Shown: positions 17,536 to 25,604, counted from the first letter of the stretch. The stretch is DNA of 64,000 nt from Parasporobacterium paucivorans DSM 15970 (GCF_900141895.1 NZ_FQYT01000012.1:1-64000); one strand, 5' to 3'. The notes: generated by a model not told the origin, from the letters alone. Program-made: numbers and translations.

Positions 17536-18267
17536 TCACTCATCTGTGCCTTCTATCCATTCCACAATGACAGCCGCTGTTTTCCGCTGCTGGATCTCTG
17601 CCGATATTTCAGCCGTTTTATCCCCCTTCTGTTCCCCATAAAGACCGAATTGAGCATGATTCCCTCCATCCAATACCACTTCTTCAGATGCATCCTTTGG
17701 GAGATTTGAAAGATATTCCCCGTATTTTTCCATATCTAAAACTCCGTCCTCACTTCCGTAAATGGATAGAACGTCCAAATCTATACCGGATAAATCCACC
17801 GTGGAATAGGCGGCCAGAAGGAACAGTCCGTCAATCTCTCCGCTCTGGTCTGCTACGAAGGATGCAGCCATAGCGCCTCCCAGTGAGTGGCCTCCCAGGT
17901 ACCAGTCCTCAATTTCCGGAAATTCTTCCATTACGCTCTCTGCCGCATTTATATCGAATACAGCCAGGTTAAATGGCATTTGCACAAGAATGCAAGTGTA
18001 TCCCTCCTGGGCAATATATCGCATCAGCGGTGCGTAAGCGGTGTATTCCACCTTCCCTCCCGGGTAAAAAACCAGGGCAGTTTCCGGATTTTCGCCTGCC
18101 GGATAAAAGACCAGGTTGCCATCCCTTTCCTCTACTTCTATGAATTCATCCGAAACAGTGAAGGCCCCGACCTCTTGGGCGGCATGGTAATATGTTCCTG
18201 TATAAATGAAAAAAGCTGCTGCGATGATTATCAAAATGGCTGCTATGCCAATAAATATCCGTTTCAT
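17536..18267 (-). CDS. Membrane-anchored alpha/beta hydrolase
   Basis: A 243-residue protein with one N-terminal membrane helix (residues 4-24) and an extracytoplasmic alpha/beta-hydrolase domain. The nucleophile elbow reads GGHSLGGAMA (Ser near 128), an acidic residue follows in YGSEDGVLD, and the catalytic His in DGGNHAQFG. This is the pattern of small alpha/beta hydrolases annotated as carboxylesterases or dienelactone-hydrolase-like. The substrate is unknown. The gene follows the MFS transporter with GAGGAG before its ATG. Confidence 0.85.
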   Translation of the reverse strand: MKRIFIGIAAILIIIAAAFFIYTGTYYHAAQEVGAFTVSDEFIEVEERDGNLVFYPAGENPETALVFYPGGKVEYTAYAPLMRYIAQEGYTCILVQMPFNLAVFDINAAESVMEEFPEIEDWYLGGHSLGGAMAASFVADQSGEIDGLFLLAAYSTVDLSGIDLDVLSIYGSEDGVLDMEKYGEYLSNLPKDASEEVVLDGGNHAQFGLYGEQKGDKTAEISAEIQQRKTAAVIVEWIEGTDE

Positions 18268-18288
18268 TAGTGGCTCCTCTTCATTTTT

Positions 18289-19497
18289 TTATATGTGTAT
18301 ATTCCGCAAGGACGGCAGCATTCGGCTGAATACCGCAAGTATGACCGCGGCAATCCCCGACAGGAAGAACCATTTCTCCACACCGATTATCTCCGTAAAA
18401 GCACCTGACAAAATCAGCCCTATGGGCATTGCGATCATTGAAAGACTCAGGGATAACGACATGACCCTCCCAAGATATTCCTGGCTGATTTTAATCTGGA
18501 GGATTGCAGTCAGCACCCCATAGTAAAAAGGAATGGTCATTCCCATAACCGCTGCAAGGACGACAAATACATTGAATCCGCCGGAGGGCAGGAGACCGGT
18601 GACAATCAATCCGACTCCCATGACACCGATAGACTTGCGTATGGCCCCCACCTTATCCATTTTTTCTCCCCATTTCCCCAAAATCAGCGCTCCAATCAGA
18701 GTTCCCAGTGAGAAGGCTATCTCTGCCACGCTGGCCTGCGCAAAGGTTCCTCCGAAGTACGACATACACAGCAAAGGATACAATGTTCCAATGGGCATAT
18801 AAATAATAGCATACAGAGCGCTAATAAGCATAAGTCCCATCATGCCTTTTTCTTTTCGGAGTACAGAAACACCTTCCTTGGCTTCTCTCAGAATTGCCGG
18901 TTTATGGCTTTCCTTTTTTTCCAATTTGGGAATCCGAATGGTCGCTGTGGCTCCCACAGCAACCGCGGCACCCGCAACGTCCAGTAAAAGAATGAGATTA
19001 ATGTCTAGAGCGCTGTACAGGATGGCTGCCACAGCAGGGCTTATCAGCATGGAAACAGACTCGAAAGTCTGAGAATAGCCCGCACACTTTATCAGATTTT
19101 CCTTAGGCACAATCAGTGGCGTAACGGCCTGAAGCGATGGATTATATAATGTGGATGCTATGGCACGCAGGAAAAGGATCAGCATAATCAGCCAGATTTG
19201 CAGAGTCCCAACGGAGCCTGCCACAACCAGAACCAGGGTCAGCATGGCAATGAAAATATCCGATACAATCATAATGGCTTTTCTGCTGTATCGATCTACA
19301 AACACTCCGGTAAACGGTCCTAAAACAGCATAAGGAAGAAACCCTACCAGCGTTCCAATTGAGAGGATGGCCGCAGATCGGGTGGTGTCAGTCAGGTACC
19401 ATATAATTGCCATGTGAATGACAGAACTTGTAAACATAGATACAGCCTGCCCGCCCCATAGCACGAAGAATTTTCTTTTCCACTTTGTTTCCGGCAT
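18289..19497 (-). CDS. MFS transporter, macrolide-efflux (MFS_3) type
   Basis: A 402-residue, twelve-helix major facilitator of the Mef-like MFS_3 group. Signs are the opening WKRKFFVLWGGQAVSMFTSSVIHMAIIWYLTD, the motif-A loop GVFVDRYSRKAIM between helices 2 and 3, and a second half starting near residue 215. Relatives export macrolides or other hydrophobic compounds in exchange for protons. The gene lies directly after an ArsR-type repressor gene and is very likely under its control. The real substrate is unknown. Confidence 0.85.
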   Translation of the reverse strand: MPETKWKRKFFVLWGGQAVSMFTSSVIHMAIIWYLTDTTRSAAILSIGTLVGFLPYAVLGPFTGVFVDRYSRKAIMIVSDIFIAMLTLVLVVAGSVGTLQIWLIMLILFLRAIASTLYNPSLQAVTPLIVPKENLIKCAGYSQTFESVSMLISPAVAAILYSALDINLILLLDVAGAAVAVGATATIRIPKLEKKESHKPAILREAKEGVSVLRKEKGMMGLMLISALYAIIYMPIGTLYPLLCMSYFGGTFAQASVAEIAFSLGTLIGALILGKWGEKMDKVGAIRKSIGVMGVGLIVTGLLPSGGFNVFVVLAAVMGMTIPFYYGVLTAILQIKISQEYLGRVMSLSLSLSMIAMPIGLILSGAFTEIIGVEKWFFLSGIAAVILAVFSRMLPSLRNIHI

Positions 19498-19520
19498 CTC
19501 TTTAACCTCTTCGGCTTGTA

Positions 19521-19802
19521 TTATTTAGATGACGAATCGATGGTATCCCAGAATTCCTTAACAGAGGATATCATCGATTCGTTGTTGCTGTACCTCATCC
19601 GTGGGCCTTCTTTTCTGCTATTGACCAGCCCGGATTCTGTCAGAATTTTCATGTGGTAGGAAAGCGTAGGCTGGGTCAGCTGAAAGCTTTCCAATATATC
19701 ACATGCGCATAATTCTCCGTCTGACAGCATCTCCACGATCTTCAATCTTGTTTCATCACCCAGAGCCTTGAATACAGGCACGTATTTCTCGTCGGTCTTC
19801 AT
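19521..19802 (-). CDS. ArsR/SmtB-family winged-helix repressor
   Basis: A 93-residue winged-helix protein typical of ArsR regulators: FKALGDETRLKIVEML, then GELCACDILESFQLTQPTLSYHMKILTESGLV. The ELCACD segment at the start of helix 3 is where ArsR and CadC proteins bind metal through Cys pairs. It precedes the MFS transporter on the same transcript and would repress it until an inducer binds. Start ATG 19802 has GAGGGGG upstream. The inducer could be a metalloid or an organic compound. Confidence 0.9.
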   Translation of the reverse strand: MKTDEKYVPVFKALGDETRLKIVEMLSDGELCACDILESFQLTQPTLSYHMKILTESGLVNSRKEGPRMRYSNNESMISSVKEFWDTIDSSSK

Positions 19803-19825
19803 TTGATCCCCCTCGCATAGAAGTT

Positions 19826-19866
19826 TATCGATATATTCAGTATAGCATTGTGCCGACGATTGTCAA
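19826..19866 (-). promoter_or_regulatory. Promoter and candidate operator of the ArsR-MFS operon
   Basis: On the minus strand a perfect TTGACA (19861-19866), a 16-base spacer and TATACT (19839-19844) precede the arsR-type gene. The 8-bp palindrome TATCGATA (19826-19833) covers the expected transcription start, a good position for autorepression by the ArsR-type protein. Confidence 0.65.
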
Positions 19867-19879
19867 TGTTTCCAGCTCC

Positions 19880-19911
19880 AAAAAAGACAGCCCTTCCCGT
19901 TGCTGTCTTTT
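19880..19911 (-). terminator. Intrinsic terminator after metK
   Basis: A 10-bp stem (19882-19891 with 19902-19911) followed on the minus strand by six T residues begins 4 bases after the metK stop. It closes the eight-gene sulfur/Fe-S operon. Confidence 0.9.
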
Positions 19912-19915
19912 ACGG

Positions 19916-21100
19916 TTATCTGTATTTCTTCAGAATCTCGGCCTTGTCCGTCTTTTCCCAGGGAAGATTCAGTTCAGGTCTTCCAAAATGCCCATAGCAG
20001 GCAAGAGGAAGATAAATTGGCCTCCTTAAATCCAGTTCATGGATGATGGCATTCGGCCTTAAATCAAAATTTTCCTTTATGAGCTCTTCTATTCTTTCTT
20101 CTCCTATCTTTGCCGTCCCGAAAGTTTCAATCATAATGGATACGGGGCTGGCAACTCCTATGGCGTAGGCGACCTGAACCTCGCACTTATCAGCCAGCCC
20201 CGCTGCCACAATGTTCTTGGCCACATACCTGGCTGCATAGCTACCGGACCTGTCAACCTTGGTGGGATCCTTGCCGGAGAACGAACCTCCGCCATGGCGG
20301 CTGTAACCTCCATATGTGTCTACACTGATTTTTTTGCCGACCCATCCGGAGTCCCCGGCAGGGCCTCCCACGACAAAACGGCCTGTGGAGTTTACATAAT
20401 ATTTCGTCTGCTCATCCAGAAGGTATCCCGGAATGACTTCTCTGACAGCTTTCTCGATTATGTCCCGCCGGATCTGCTCCTGTCCCACGGACTCCTCGTG
20501 CTGGCAGGCAATCACCACTGCCTCAATCCTCTTGACCCTGTCATTTTCATATTCAACTGTTACCTGGGTCTTCCCGTCGGGCCTCAGATAGGGGATTTCA
20601 CGGGATTTACGCAAATCTGCCACTTTCCTTGCCAAACCATGAGCAAGAATAATGGGTATAGGCATGAATTCCGGTGTTTCATTACACGCAAATCCAAACA
20701 TCATCCCTTGGTCTCCGGCCCCGGTCAGGTCCATTTCATCCCTTGAACCCTTTTTATATTCCAAGGACGTGTTTACACCTGCTGCGATATCCTCCGACTG
20801 CAGGTCGATTCCCGTAAGTATGGAACACCTGCTTCCATCGATTCCGATTTCTGCATCCGTGTATCCAATGTCCAGTATTATTTTTCTGGCTATTTTGGGA
20901 ATGTCCACCCGGGCCGAAGTAGTTATCTGCCCGTAAATCAAAACCAGACCGGTACTGGCGGAAACATCACAGGCAACCCGGCTGAATGGGTCTTTATCCA
21001 GAATTGCATCCAGGATTCCATCGGCCACCTGGTCGCAGAGTTTGTCTGGATGACCTTCCATTACGGATTCCGATGTAAAGAATCTTTTTCTCACACGCAT
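19916..21100 (-). CDS. metK: S-adenosylmethionine synthetase
   Basis: MetK condenses methionine and ATP into S-adenosylmethionine. Of its 394 residues, family motifs include [17 protein letters not shown] at the N terminus, [12 protein letters not shown], the Gly-rich active-site loop [19 protein letters not shown] and a C-terminal GHFGR. Length is normal. It is the last gene of the sulfur/Fe-S operon, 24 bases after the Rieske gene, with no room for its own SAM riboswitch. Confidence 0.98.
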   Translation of the reverse strand: MRVRKRFFTSESVMEGHPDKLCDQVADGILDAILDKDPFSRVACDVSASTGLVLIYGQITTSARVDIPKIARKIILDIGYTDAEIGIDGSRCSILTGIDLQSEDIAAGVNTSLEYKKGSRDEMDLTGAGDQGMMFGFACNETPEFMPIPIILAHGLARKVADLRKSREIPYLRPDGKTQVTVEYENDRVKRIEAVVIACQHEESVGQEQIRRDIIEKAVREVIPGYLLDEQTKYYVNSTGRFVVGGPAGDSGWVGKKISVDTYGGYSRHGGGSFSGKDPTKVDRSGSYAARYVAKNIVAAGLADKCEVQVAYAIGVASPVSIMIETFGTAKIGEERIEELIKENFDLRPNAIIHELDLRRPIYLPLACYGHFGRPELNLPWEKTDKAEILKKYR

Positions 21101-21124
21101 TCCTCCTCCCGGTTATCCGACTGC

Positions 21125-21451
21125 TCAGATGCCAATCTTTATTTCTGCGCCATCCACTTCAACCGGATATTTCCGTATCGGGGATACTTTGACTTTTATC
21201 ATGAAAATTTTCCCTCTTTCGACCACTTCTCCTGTCCGGATATCATACACAGAACCATGCTTCGGACAGGTAATGGTGAATCCTTCCAGCTTGCCGTCAT
21301 AAAGAGACCCGCCCATATGGGTGCAGGTGTTATCGACCGCATAAAAGCTGCCCTCGTATTTTGCAAGAAGAATTTCCCTGTCCTCATAAGTGATCTTCCG
21401 TTTGTTCTCCGTGGTGAAGTCCGCGGTATTCGCAACCGTTACATACTCCAT
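21125..21451 (-). CDS. Rieske [2Fe-2S] ferredoxin-like protein
   Basis: A 108-residue single-domain Rieske protein. The two cluster motifs are present as CTHMGGSL (Cys-X-His) around residue 43 and CPKHGSVYD around residue 61. Such small soluble Rieske proteins shuttle electrons for oxygenases, nitrite reductases or, in anaerobes, unknown partners. It lies between the DUF1801 and metK genes in the sulfur operon, so cluster supply would be local. Confidence 0.9.
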   Translation of the reverse strand: MEYVTVANTADFTTENKRKITYEDREILLAKYEGSFYAVDNTCTHMGGSLYDGKLEGFTITCPKHGSVYDIRTGEVVERGKIFMIKVKVSPIRKYPVEVDGAEIKIGI

Positions 21452-21473
21452 AAAACCCCCTCCGTTCCTGTTT

Positions 21474-21830
21474 CTATTTCTGATTTTCTTCTGCTCTGAA
21501 TCTGACTATTTCCCGGATAAGCTCGTAGGGTATCGGCTTGTTTATTGGAAACTGAACGGAACCTTTTGCCTTCTTATATCCGGCAAGCTTATCCCGAAAC
21601 GCCAGTACTCCGCTTGGAATCGGATAAAATCCGATATGCTTTTCATATGCCGCGAAATATACCAGCACACCCTTATAATAATATGCCGGCATCCGATAGC
21701 TTATTTTCTCTTCCGCACCCGGAACCGTTTCTTTTATTACTTGCCTTATATTCTGGAGAATTTCCTGAACTTCTTTCGGAAAACCCGAAATATATTCATC
21801 CACAGTATGGACTTCCCGTCCGTCTTTCAT
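21474..21830 (-). CDS. DUF1801 family protein
   Basis: A 118-residue protein matching DUF1801: VDEYISGFPKEVQEILQNIRQVI, then ISYRMPAYYYKGVLVYFAAYEKHIGFYP and a C-terminal Lys-rich helix pair. Relatives such as YdhG are sometimes called iron chaperones, but the biochemical role is not settled. The start is placed at ATG 21830 behind AGGAG, which is also where family members begin; the frame is open further upstream into the IscU gene. Its place in an Fe-S operon is consistent with an iron-related role. Confidence 0.75.
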   Translation of the reverse strand: MKDGREVHTVDEYISGFPKEVQEILQNIRQVIKETVPGAEEKISYRMPAYYYKGVLVYFAAYEKHIGFYPIPSGVLAFRDKLAGYKKAKGSVQFPINKPIPYELIREIVRFRAEENQK

Positions 21831-21870
21831 GCTGCCGTGCTCCTTTCGGTTCATTTCTCCCCTGTCATGC

Positions 21871-22506
21871 TTACCCTGCAAATTCTATCTTCACATCCTT
21901 TATATCCCAAAGTGTCTCCAGCCTTTCCTTCGACTCCTCCCGTATTGTCGATGCGAACTGATGGGACTCCGGCAGATCTATGACAATCCGTATGCTCCCG
22001 TCCTTTATTTCAATTTCCTTGACAAGGTTCGTTGCAATCATATCCAGCCCCTTCATAGGATTCATCACTCTTTTCAGACGCTTCCGTACCACTTCTTCCG
22101 TCGTCGGTTCCCTGTTGATTTCCAACCCATGTTTTTCTTCATAATTCTGTATAGCGCTGCGCAAGCCTTCAACGGCAAGCACGGAACAATGGGCTTTTAT
22201 CGGCGGAAGCCCCCCCAGCGCCTCTGAGGCCTCTTTCCATGTGATATGTTTCGCTTCCTCCAGCGTCTTGCCCTTCGCAAGTTCCGTGATAATCGACCCG
22301 GTCGCGATATTTGAAGCGCAGCCATAAGATTCGAACTTGATATCGGTTATAATTTTTGTTTCAGGTTCCACATTGATATACACCGAAACCATATCCCCAC
22401 AGGCGGGACTTCCTTCTGTCGCCTTGCCATCCGGATTTTCAATACTGCCTACATTGCGTGGATTTTTAAAGTGCTCCAGTACAATTTCATTATAAGGAAA
22501 TGGCAT
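21871..22506 (-). CDS. IscU/NifU_N scaffold fused to a C-terminal FSCA (MIP18-like) domain
   Basis: Residues 1-125 are a U-type Fe-S scaffold with the three ligand cysteines in ACGDM, YGCASN and AHCSVLA. Residues 135-211 resemble the FSCA/DUF59 fold (NPMKGLDMIATNLVKEIEIKDG ... DVKIEF) found in MIP18, SufT and NifU-like carriers, and lack cysteines. The scaffold would assemble [2Fe-2S] or [4Fe-4S] clusters for transfer. The gene starts one base after the IscS-like stop, the classical pairing. The Asp preceding the cluster Cys loop (CGD) is retained. The C-terminal assignment is by pattern and less sure. Confidence 0.85.
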   Translation of the reverse strand: MPFPYNEIVLEHFKNPRNVGSIENPDGKATEGSPACGDMVSVYINVEPETKIITDIKFESYGCASNIATGSIITELAKGKTLEEAKHITWKEASEALGGLPPIKAHCSVLAVEGLRSAIQNYEEKHGLEINREPTTEEVVRKRLKRVMNPMKGLDMIATNLVKEIEIKDGSIRIVIDLPESHQFASTIREESKERLETLWDIKDVKIEFAG

Positions 22507-22507
22507 T

Positions 22508-23683
22508 TTAATTACCTCCTCTCTTCCCTAAAGGGCTGATTCTTCTGAGGTTCTCAATTATCTTTTCCAGCTTTTCCACGACAAATCCGACTTCCTCCAT
22601 CGAGTTGAATCGTCCGAAGCTGAATCGTATGGAACCGTGGGCTCTTTCATGGTCTCCCCCAATGGCCATCATGACGTGGCTGGCTTCCAGAGAACGGCTG
22701 AAGCAGGCTGAGCCTGTGCTGACAGCAATTCCGTACATATCCAGATGCAGAGTGATGGATTCTCCTTCCACGTGATGAAATGTAATATTCGCATTCTGCG
22801 GAATTCTTTTTTCCGGATGCCCATTCAGGGTTACAAGTGGAATTCTTTCAAAAACCAGCTCGGTTATTCTCTTCTGCATGGCCTGCAGATATAAGTTTTC
22901 CTCAGGAGTCACAAGCCGGGCAGCCTTTGCGAAACCTACTGCTCCCGGGATGTTTTCAATTCCACCCCTGTGGTCAAATTCCTGAAATCCTCCGTCCATA
23001 AGCTTCATAAGCGGGGTACCCTTCCGCACGTAGAGGCCTCCAATGCCCTTAGGTCCGTGAATCGTATGGGCTGATATCGTAACAAGGTCTGCATTAACCC
23101 GGTTTACGTCGATAGGGATTCGGGTGAATGTGTGCGTGGCATCCGTATGAAACAATACATCTCTTTCCCTGCATAATTTTCCGATTTTTTCTATATCCTG
23201 CACTGTCCCGATTTCCTGGTTGGCATGCTGGACCGATACCAGAATCGTATCCGCTCCTATCCGTTTTTCCAGCTGGCCCATGTCGATGAAACCAAATTCG
23301 TCCACATCCAGATAGTCCACCTTGAACCCCTGTTTTTCGAGGGTTTTGGCACTGTGCAGGACCGGAAAATCCTCAATTTTAGAAACGATGATATGTTTTC
23401 CCTTTTTCTCTCCAAGAGCTCCGGCCACTCCTTTCAAAGCCAGATTCCCTGATTCAGCATTCCCGGAAGTAAAGACCATTTCCTCGGGATCAGCTCCCAG
23501 GCAGGCAGCAAGGTCTGTCCTGGCCTTCAAGAGGATTTCCCTTGCTTCAATTCCCTGAGAGTACCCGAATTCCGACGTGGCAACGGCATACTTCTCAAAA
23601 AAACAGGATTTCATCTCTTCAAAGACCGCTTCATCCAGTTTGGTCGCAGCCGCATTATCCAGATAAATCACTTTTTCTCCCAC
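22508..23683 (-). CDS. IscS/NifS-like protein lacking the PLP lysine
   Basis: A 391-residue class V aminotransferase-fold protein closely resembling IscS/NifS overall, with the Cys-bearing active loop VSTGSACFSRS retained. The motif that normally reads SxHKxxGPKG is SAHTIHGPKG, so the Schiff-base Lys (E. coli Lys206) is Thr207; the codon is ACG. Three more cofactor contacts differ: the Thr76 equivalent is Ala76 (SGNAES), the ring-stacking His104 equivalent is Asp105 (KIEDF), and Gln183 is His184 (DATHTF). Asn155 and Asp181 are kept. Archaeoglobus fulgidus IscS is a known precedent without the Lys. The protein probably cannot desulfurate cysteine in the usual way and may act as an IscU partner or persulfide relay. 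Confidence 0.88.
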   Translation of the reverse strand: MGEKVIYLDNAAATKLDEAVFEEMKSCFFEKYAVATSEFGYSQGIEAREILLKARTDLAACLGADPEEMVFTSGNAESGNLALKGVAGALGEKKGKHIIVSKIEDFPVLHSAKTLEKQGFKVDYLDVDEFGFIDMGQLEKRIGADTILVSVQHANQEIGTVQDIEKIGKLCRERDVLFHTDATHTFTRIPIDVNRVNADLVTISAHTIHGPKGIGGLYVRKGTPLMKLMDGGFQEFDHRGGIENIPGAVGFAKAARLVTPEENLYLQAMQKRITELVFERIPLVTLNGHPEKRIPQNANITFHHVEGESITLHLDMYGIAVSTGSACFSRSLEASHVMMAIGGDHERAHGSIRFSFGRFNSMEEVGFVVEKLEKIIENLRRISPLGKRGGN

Positions 23684-23695
23684 ATTTTCACCTCA

Positions 23696-24115
23696 CTAAA
23701 TAAACAATGTAATTTCCGATTCCCTGGCTTCTCTGATGTATGTACCTACCGCTCCGTATTCATCGATAAGCTCCTCGTTCAGGTCTTTTCGTTTCAGTCC
23801 CATTATTTCCATTGTCATTTCGCAGGCGATAATTCTTCCTCCCAGCTCCCTGAAATCTGTAATCAACCTGTCAAGGGAGGCTACATTCACCTTCTTCATC
23901 CGGCTTTGGATCATATGCTTTCCAATACCCAGCATATGCATCTTTGACAGGGGTCCCTTTTCCAGCCCGCCTTTTTTCAGCCTCTGCAATCCCCAGAAAG
24001 TGAAATACATAGATACTTCCATCCCCATCGATAATGCACCGTTAGCCACGATCAGGGCACTGTATATTTTGTCCATATCTCCGCTGTGAACGATAATAGT
24101 TGCTTTATCAGCCAT
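23696..24115 (-). CDS. DsrE/DsrF-like sulfur-carrier protein
   Basis: A 139-residue protein of the DsrE superfamily. It shows the opening ATIIVHSGDMDKIYSALIVANGALSMGMEVSMYFTFWG and a single conserved Cys in IIACEMTMEIMGL, the residue that carries persulfide in the related DsrE, TusD and DsrE2 proteins. These proteins pass sulfur to or from TusA. ATG 24115 behind GGAAGGGGG is preferred to a TTG six bases earlier. It sits between the tusA and IscS-like genes. Confidence 0.85.
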   Translation of the reverse strand: MADKATIIVHSGDMDKIYSALIVANGALSMGMEVSMYFTFWGLQRLKKGGLEKGPLSKMHMLGIGKHMIQSRMKKVNVASLDRLITDFRELGGRIIACEMTMEIMGLKRKDLNEELIDEYGAVGTYIREARESEITLFI

Positions 24116-24133
24116 GTTCAAGCCCCCTTCCGG

Positions 24134-24355
24134 CTACTTCTGGATAACGATTTTCCACTCGTCGCCATTCTGTTCATTGGAGACGACCTTCACCTCCAAC
24201 GCATCCGCCGCCATTGGAATTTCTCTTCTGGATGCGGGATGCGTGCCGATAATTTCAACCAGATCTCCTTGTACAGACTTCCTTAGGGCCTTCCGCATCT
24301 CAACAAGGGGAATCGGACAGGTCTCCCCTCTGACATCTATCTTTATTTCCGCCAT
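24134..24355 (-). CDS. TusA-family sulfur carrier
   Basis: A 73-residue TusA-fold protein with the defining motif GETCPIPLVEMRKAL, in which the Cys of CPxP carries a persulfide. TusA proteins receive sulfur from cysteine desulfurases or rhodaneses and hand it to DsrE-type proteins, tRNA thiolation enzymes or molybdenum cofactor synthesis. It lies 18 bases before the DsrE gene and 20 bases after the rhodanese gene, the physical order of a possible sulfur relay. Confidence 0.93.
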   Translation of the reverse strand: MAEIKIDVRGETCPIPLVEMRKALRKSVQGDLVEIIGTHPASRREIPMAADALEVKVVSNEQNGDEWKIVIQK

Positions 24356-24375
24356 ACTGGACCTCCATATTTATC

Positions 24376-25452
24376 TTATTCCTGTTTTCTCCATTCCAGC
24401 ATTCCGCCCTTTAAGACGGATACATTTTCAAATCCGGCAGACTCCAGGATTCTTGCACCTGCCGCCGCTCTTGCACCGGATCGGCATATAACCACAATTT
24501 TCTTATCTTTATATGGATCCATTTCATGAATTCTTGATGCGAGGGATCCAATCGGAATATTTATGATTCCCTCAATGTATCCCAGACGTCCTTTCAGTTC
24601 CTCGTCCTCCCTGACATCCAGGAGTGTGGGCTTACTTTCTGCAGAAATGAGTTCCTTTTGCAGTTCCTCCCGGCTGATGTAGCTGACTTCTGGCTCTTTA
24701 TCTTCTCCTTCCACCATGCCTTTTATTTCACATGCCCTGTTGTCTTCCGGAATCCCGACTGCCTGCGGATCCCTTGTGCAATCGTAGTTGGCCTTGAGAA
24801 CATCTTTCATCCAGTCTTCCGGTCCCAGCTTCAGATCATCAATATATTCCGAAAATTCCTTTTGGCTTCTTTCCTTTAAGTGAGGATTTCTCCTCTTCTG
24901 CTCGCCAATGGTGGAGGGGGTGCGGCCAGCGTAGTCGTGCCCCGGATAAACCATTATATAATCCGGCAGTTTTCGCAGAATTTCCAGACTTTTCCAGTGC
25001 TGGGAGGAATCCCCTCCTGGAAGGTCATCCCTTCCTCCGCCGCCTTCATCCAGAAACAGCACATCCCCCGTAAGGGCCTTGCCATCCACCAGCAGAGTAA
25101 CGGAATCCCGGGTATGTCCCGGAGTATGCAGAATCTTGATTTCCATATCATTCAGTCTCAAAACATCCCCGTCCTTCACTCGTCTTGTGACGCATTGGGC
25201 AGGAGCCAGCTCGTGCATGATGTACTCGCACCCCGACATATCTTTCAGAAGAGGCCCTGCCGAGATGTGGTCCGCATGGGTATGGGTATCGATAACGTGG
25301 GTAAGGTTCCAGCCTTTTTCCTGCATGAGGCCGATATATTCCTGCACTTTGGAAATAACCGGATCCACAAGGATAGCCCTGTTGTCCTTGTCATTCATGA
25401 TAAGATAGGTTTTGCATGCAATGTCGTTCAGCTGTTCAAAAATCATATTCAT
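24376..25452 (-). CDS. Metallo-beta-lactamase-fold hydrolase fused to rhodanese
   Basis: A 358-residue fusion. The N-terminal domain (1-240) is an ETHE1/glyoxalase-II-like MBL fold with THTHADHISAG, TPGHTRDS and GDVLFLDEGG metal motifs. The C-terminal rhodanese domain (about 265-358) has the active-site loop CRSGARAAAGA with the persulfide Cys. Related fusions are persulfide dioxygenases (CstB, PRF), but that reaction needs oxygen, so in an anaerobe a thioester or persulfide hydrolase role is possible. The start is placed at ATG 25452 (GGAGGAGGA before it). The frame is open through the leader to 25578, but that region is untranslated leader. It is the first gene of the sulfur operon. Confidence 0.88.
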   Translation of the reverse strand: MNMIFEQLNDIACKTYLIMNDKDNRAILVDPVISKVQEYIGLMQEKGWNLTHVIDTHTHADHISAGPLLKDMSGCEYIMHELAPAQCVTRRVKDGDVLRLNDMEIKILHTPGHTRDSVTLLVDGKALTGDVLFLDEGGGGRDDLPGGDSSQHWKSLEILRKLPDYIMVYPGHDYAGRTPSTIGEQKRRNPHLKERSQKEFSEYIDDLKLGPEDWMKDVLKANYDCTRDPQAVGIPEDNRACEIKGMVEGEDKEPEVSYISREELQKELISAESKPTLLDVREDEELKGRLGYIEGIINIPIGSLASRIHEMDPYKDKKIVVICRSGARAAAGARILESAGFENVSVLKGGMLEWRKQE

Positions 25453-25492
25453 TCCTCCTCCGGTATCAGACGCCATTCCGGCCAAACACAAA

Positions 25493-25514
25493 AGCCGGCC
25501 CTTTCGGGCCGGCT
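25493..25514 (-). terminator. Leader hairpin/attenuator of the sulfur operon
   Basis: A 9-bp perfect GC-rich stem (25493-25501 with 25506-25514, tetraloop) is followed on the minus strand by TTTTGTGTTT. It lies between the promoter at about 25600 and the first gene at 25452, so it could stop transcription early. The roughly 75 bases upstream of it do not match a riboswitch class I recognise. Confidence 0.6.
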
Positions 25515-25595
25515 CGAGATTCGTCATGTTCAATGGAAAAAGTAAAAATACACGCTGGCATTCACCGGTCCCGATCACGTTGAAACTATATAGGT

Positions 25596-25604
25596 ATTAT
25601 ACCA
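25596..25604 (-). promoter_or_regulatory. Extended -10 promoter of the sulfur/Fe-S operon
   Basis: Minus-strand TGGTATAAT is a TGn-extended perfect -10. The -35 region is poor. It gives a leader of about 140 bases before the MBL-rhodanese gene, containing the attenuator-like hairpin. Confidence 0.65.

Noticed and set aside
21050-21125. SAM riboswitch before metK
   Set aside because: The gap to the Rieske gene is only 24 bases, so there is no room for one.
25453-25578. N-terminal extension of MBL-rhodanese from GTG 25578
   Set aside because: The extension is the operon leader containing the attenuator hairpin and has no ribosome binding site at its start.
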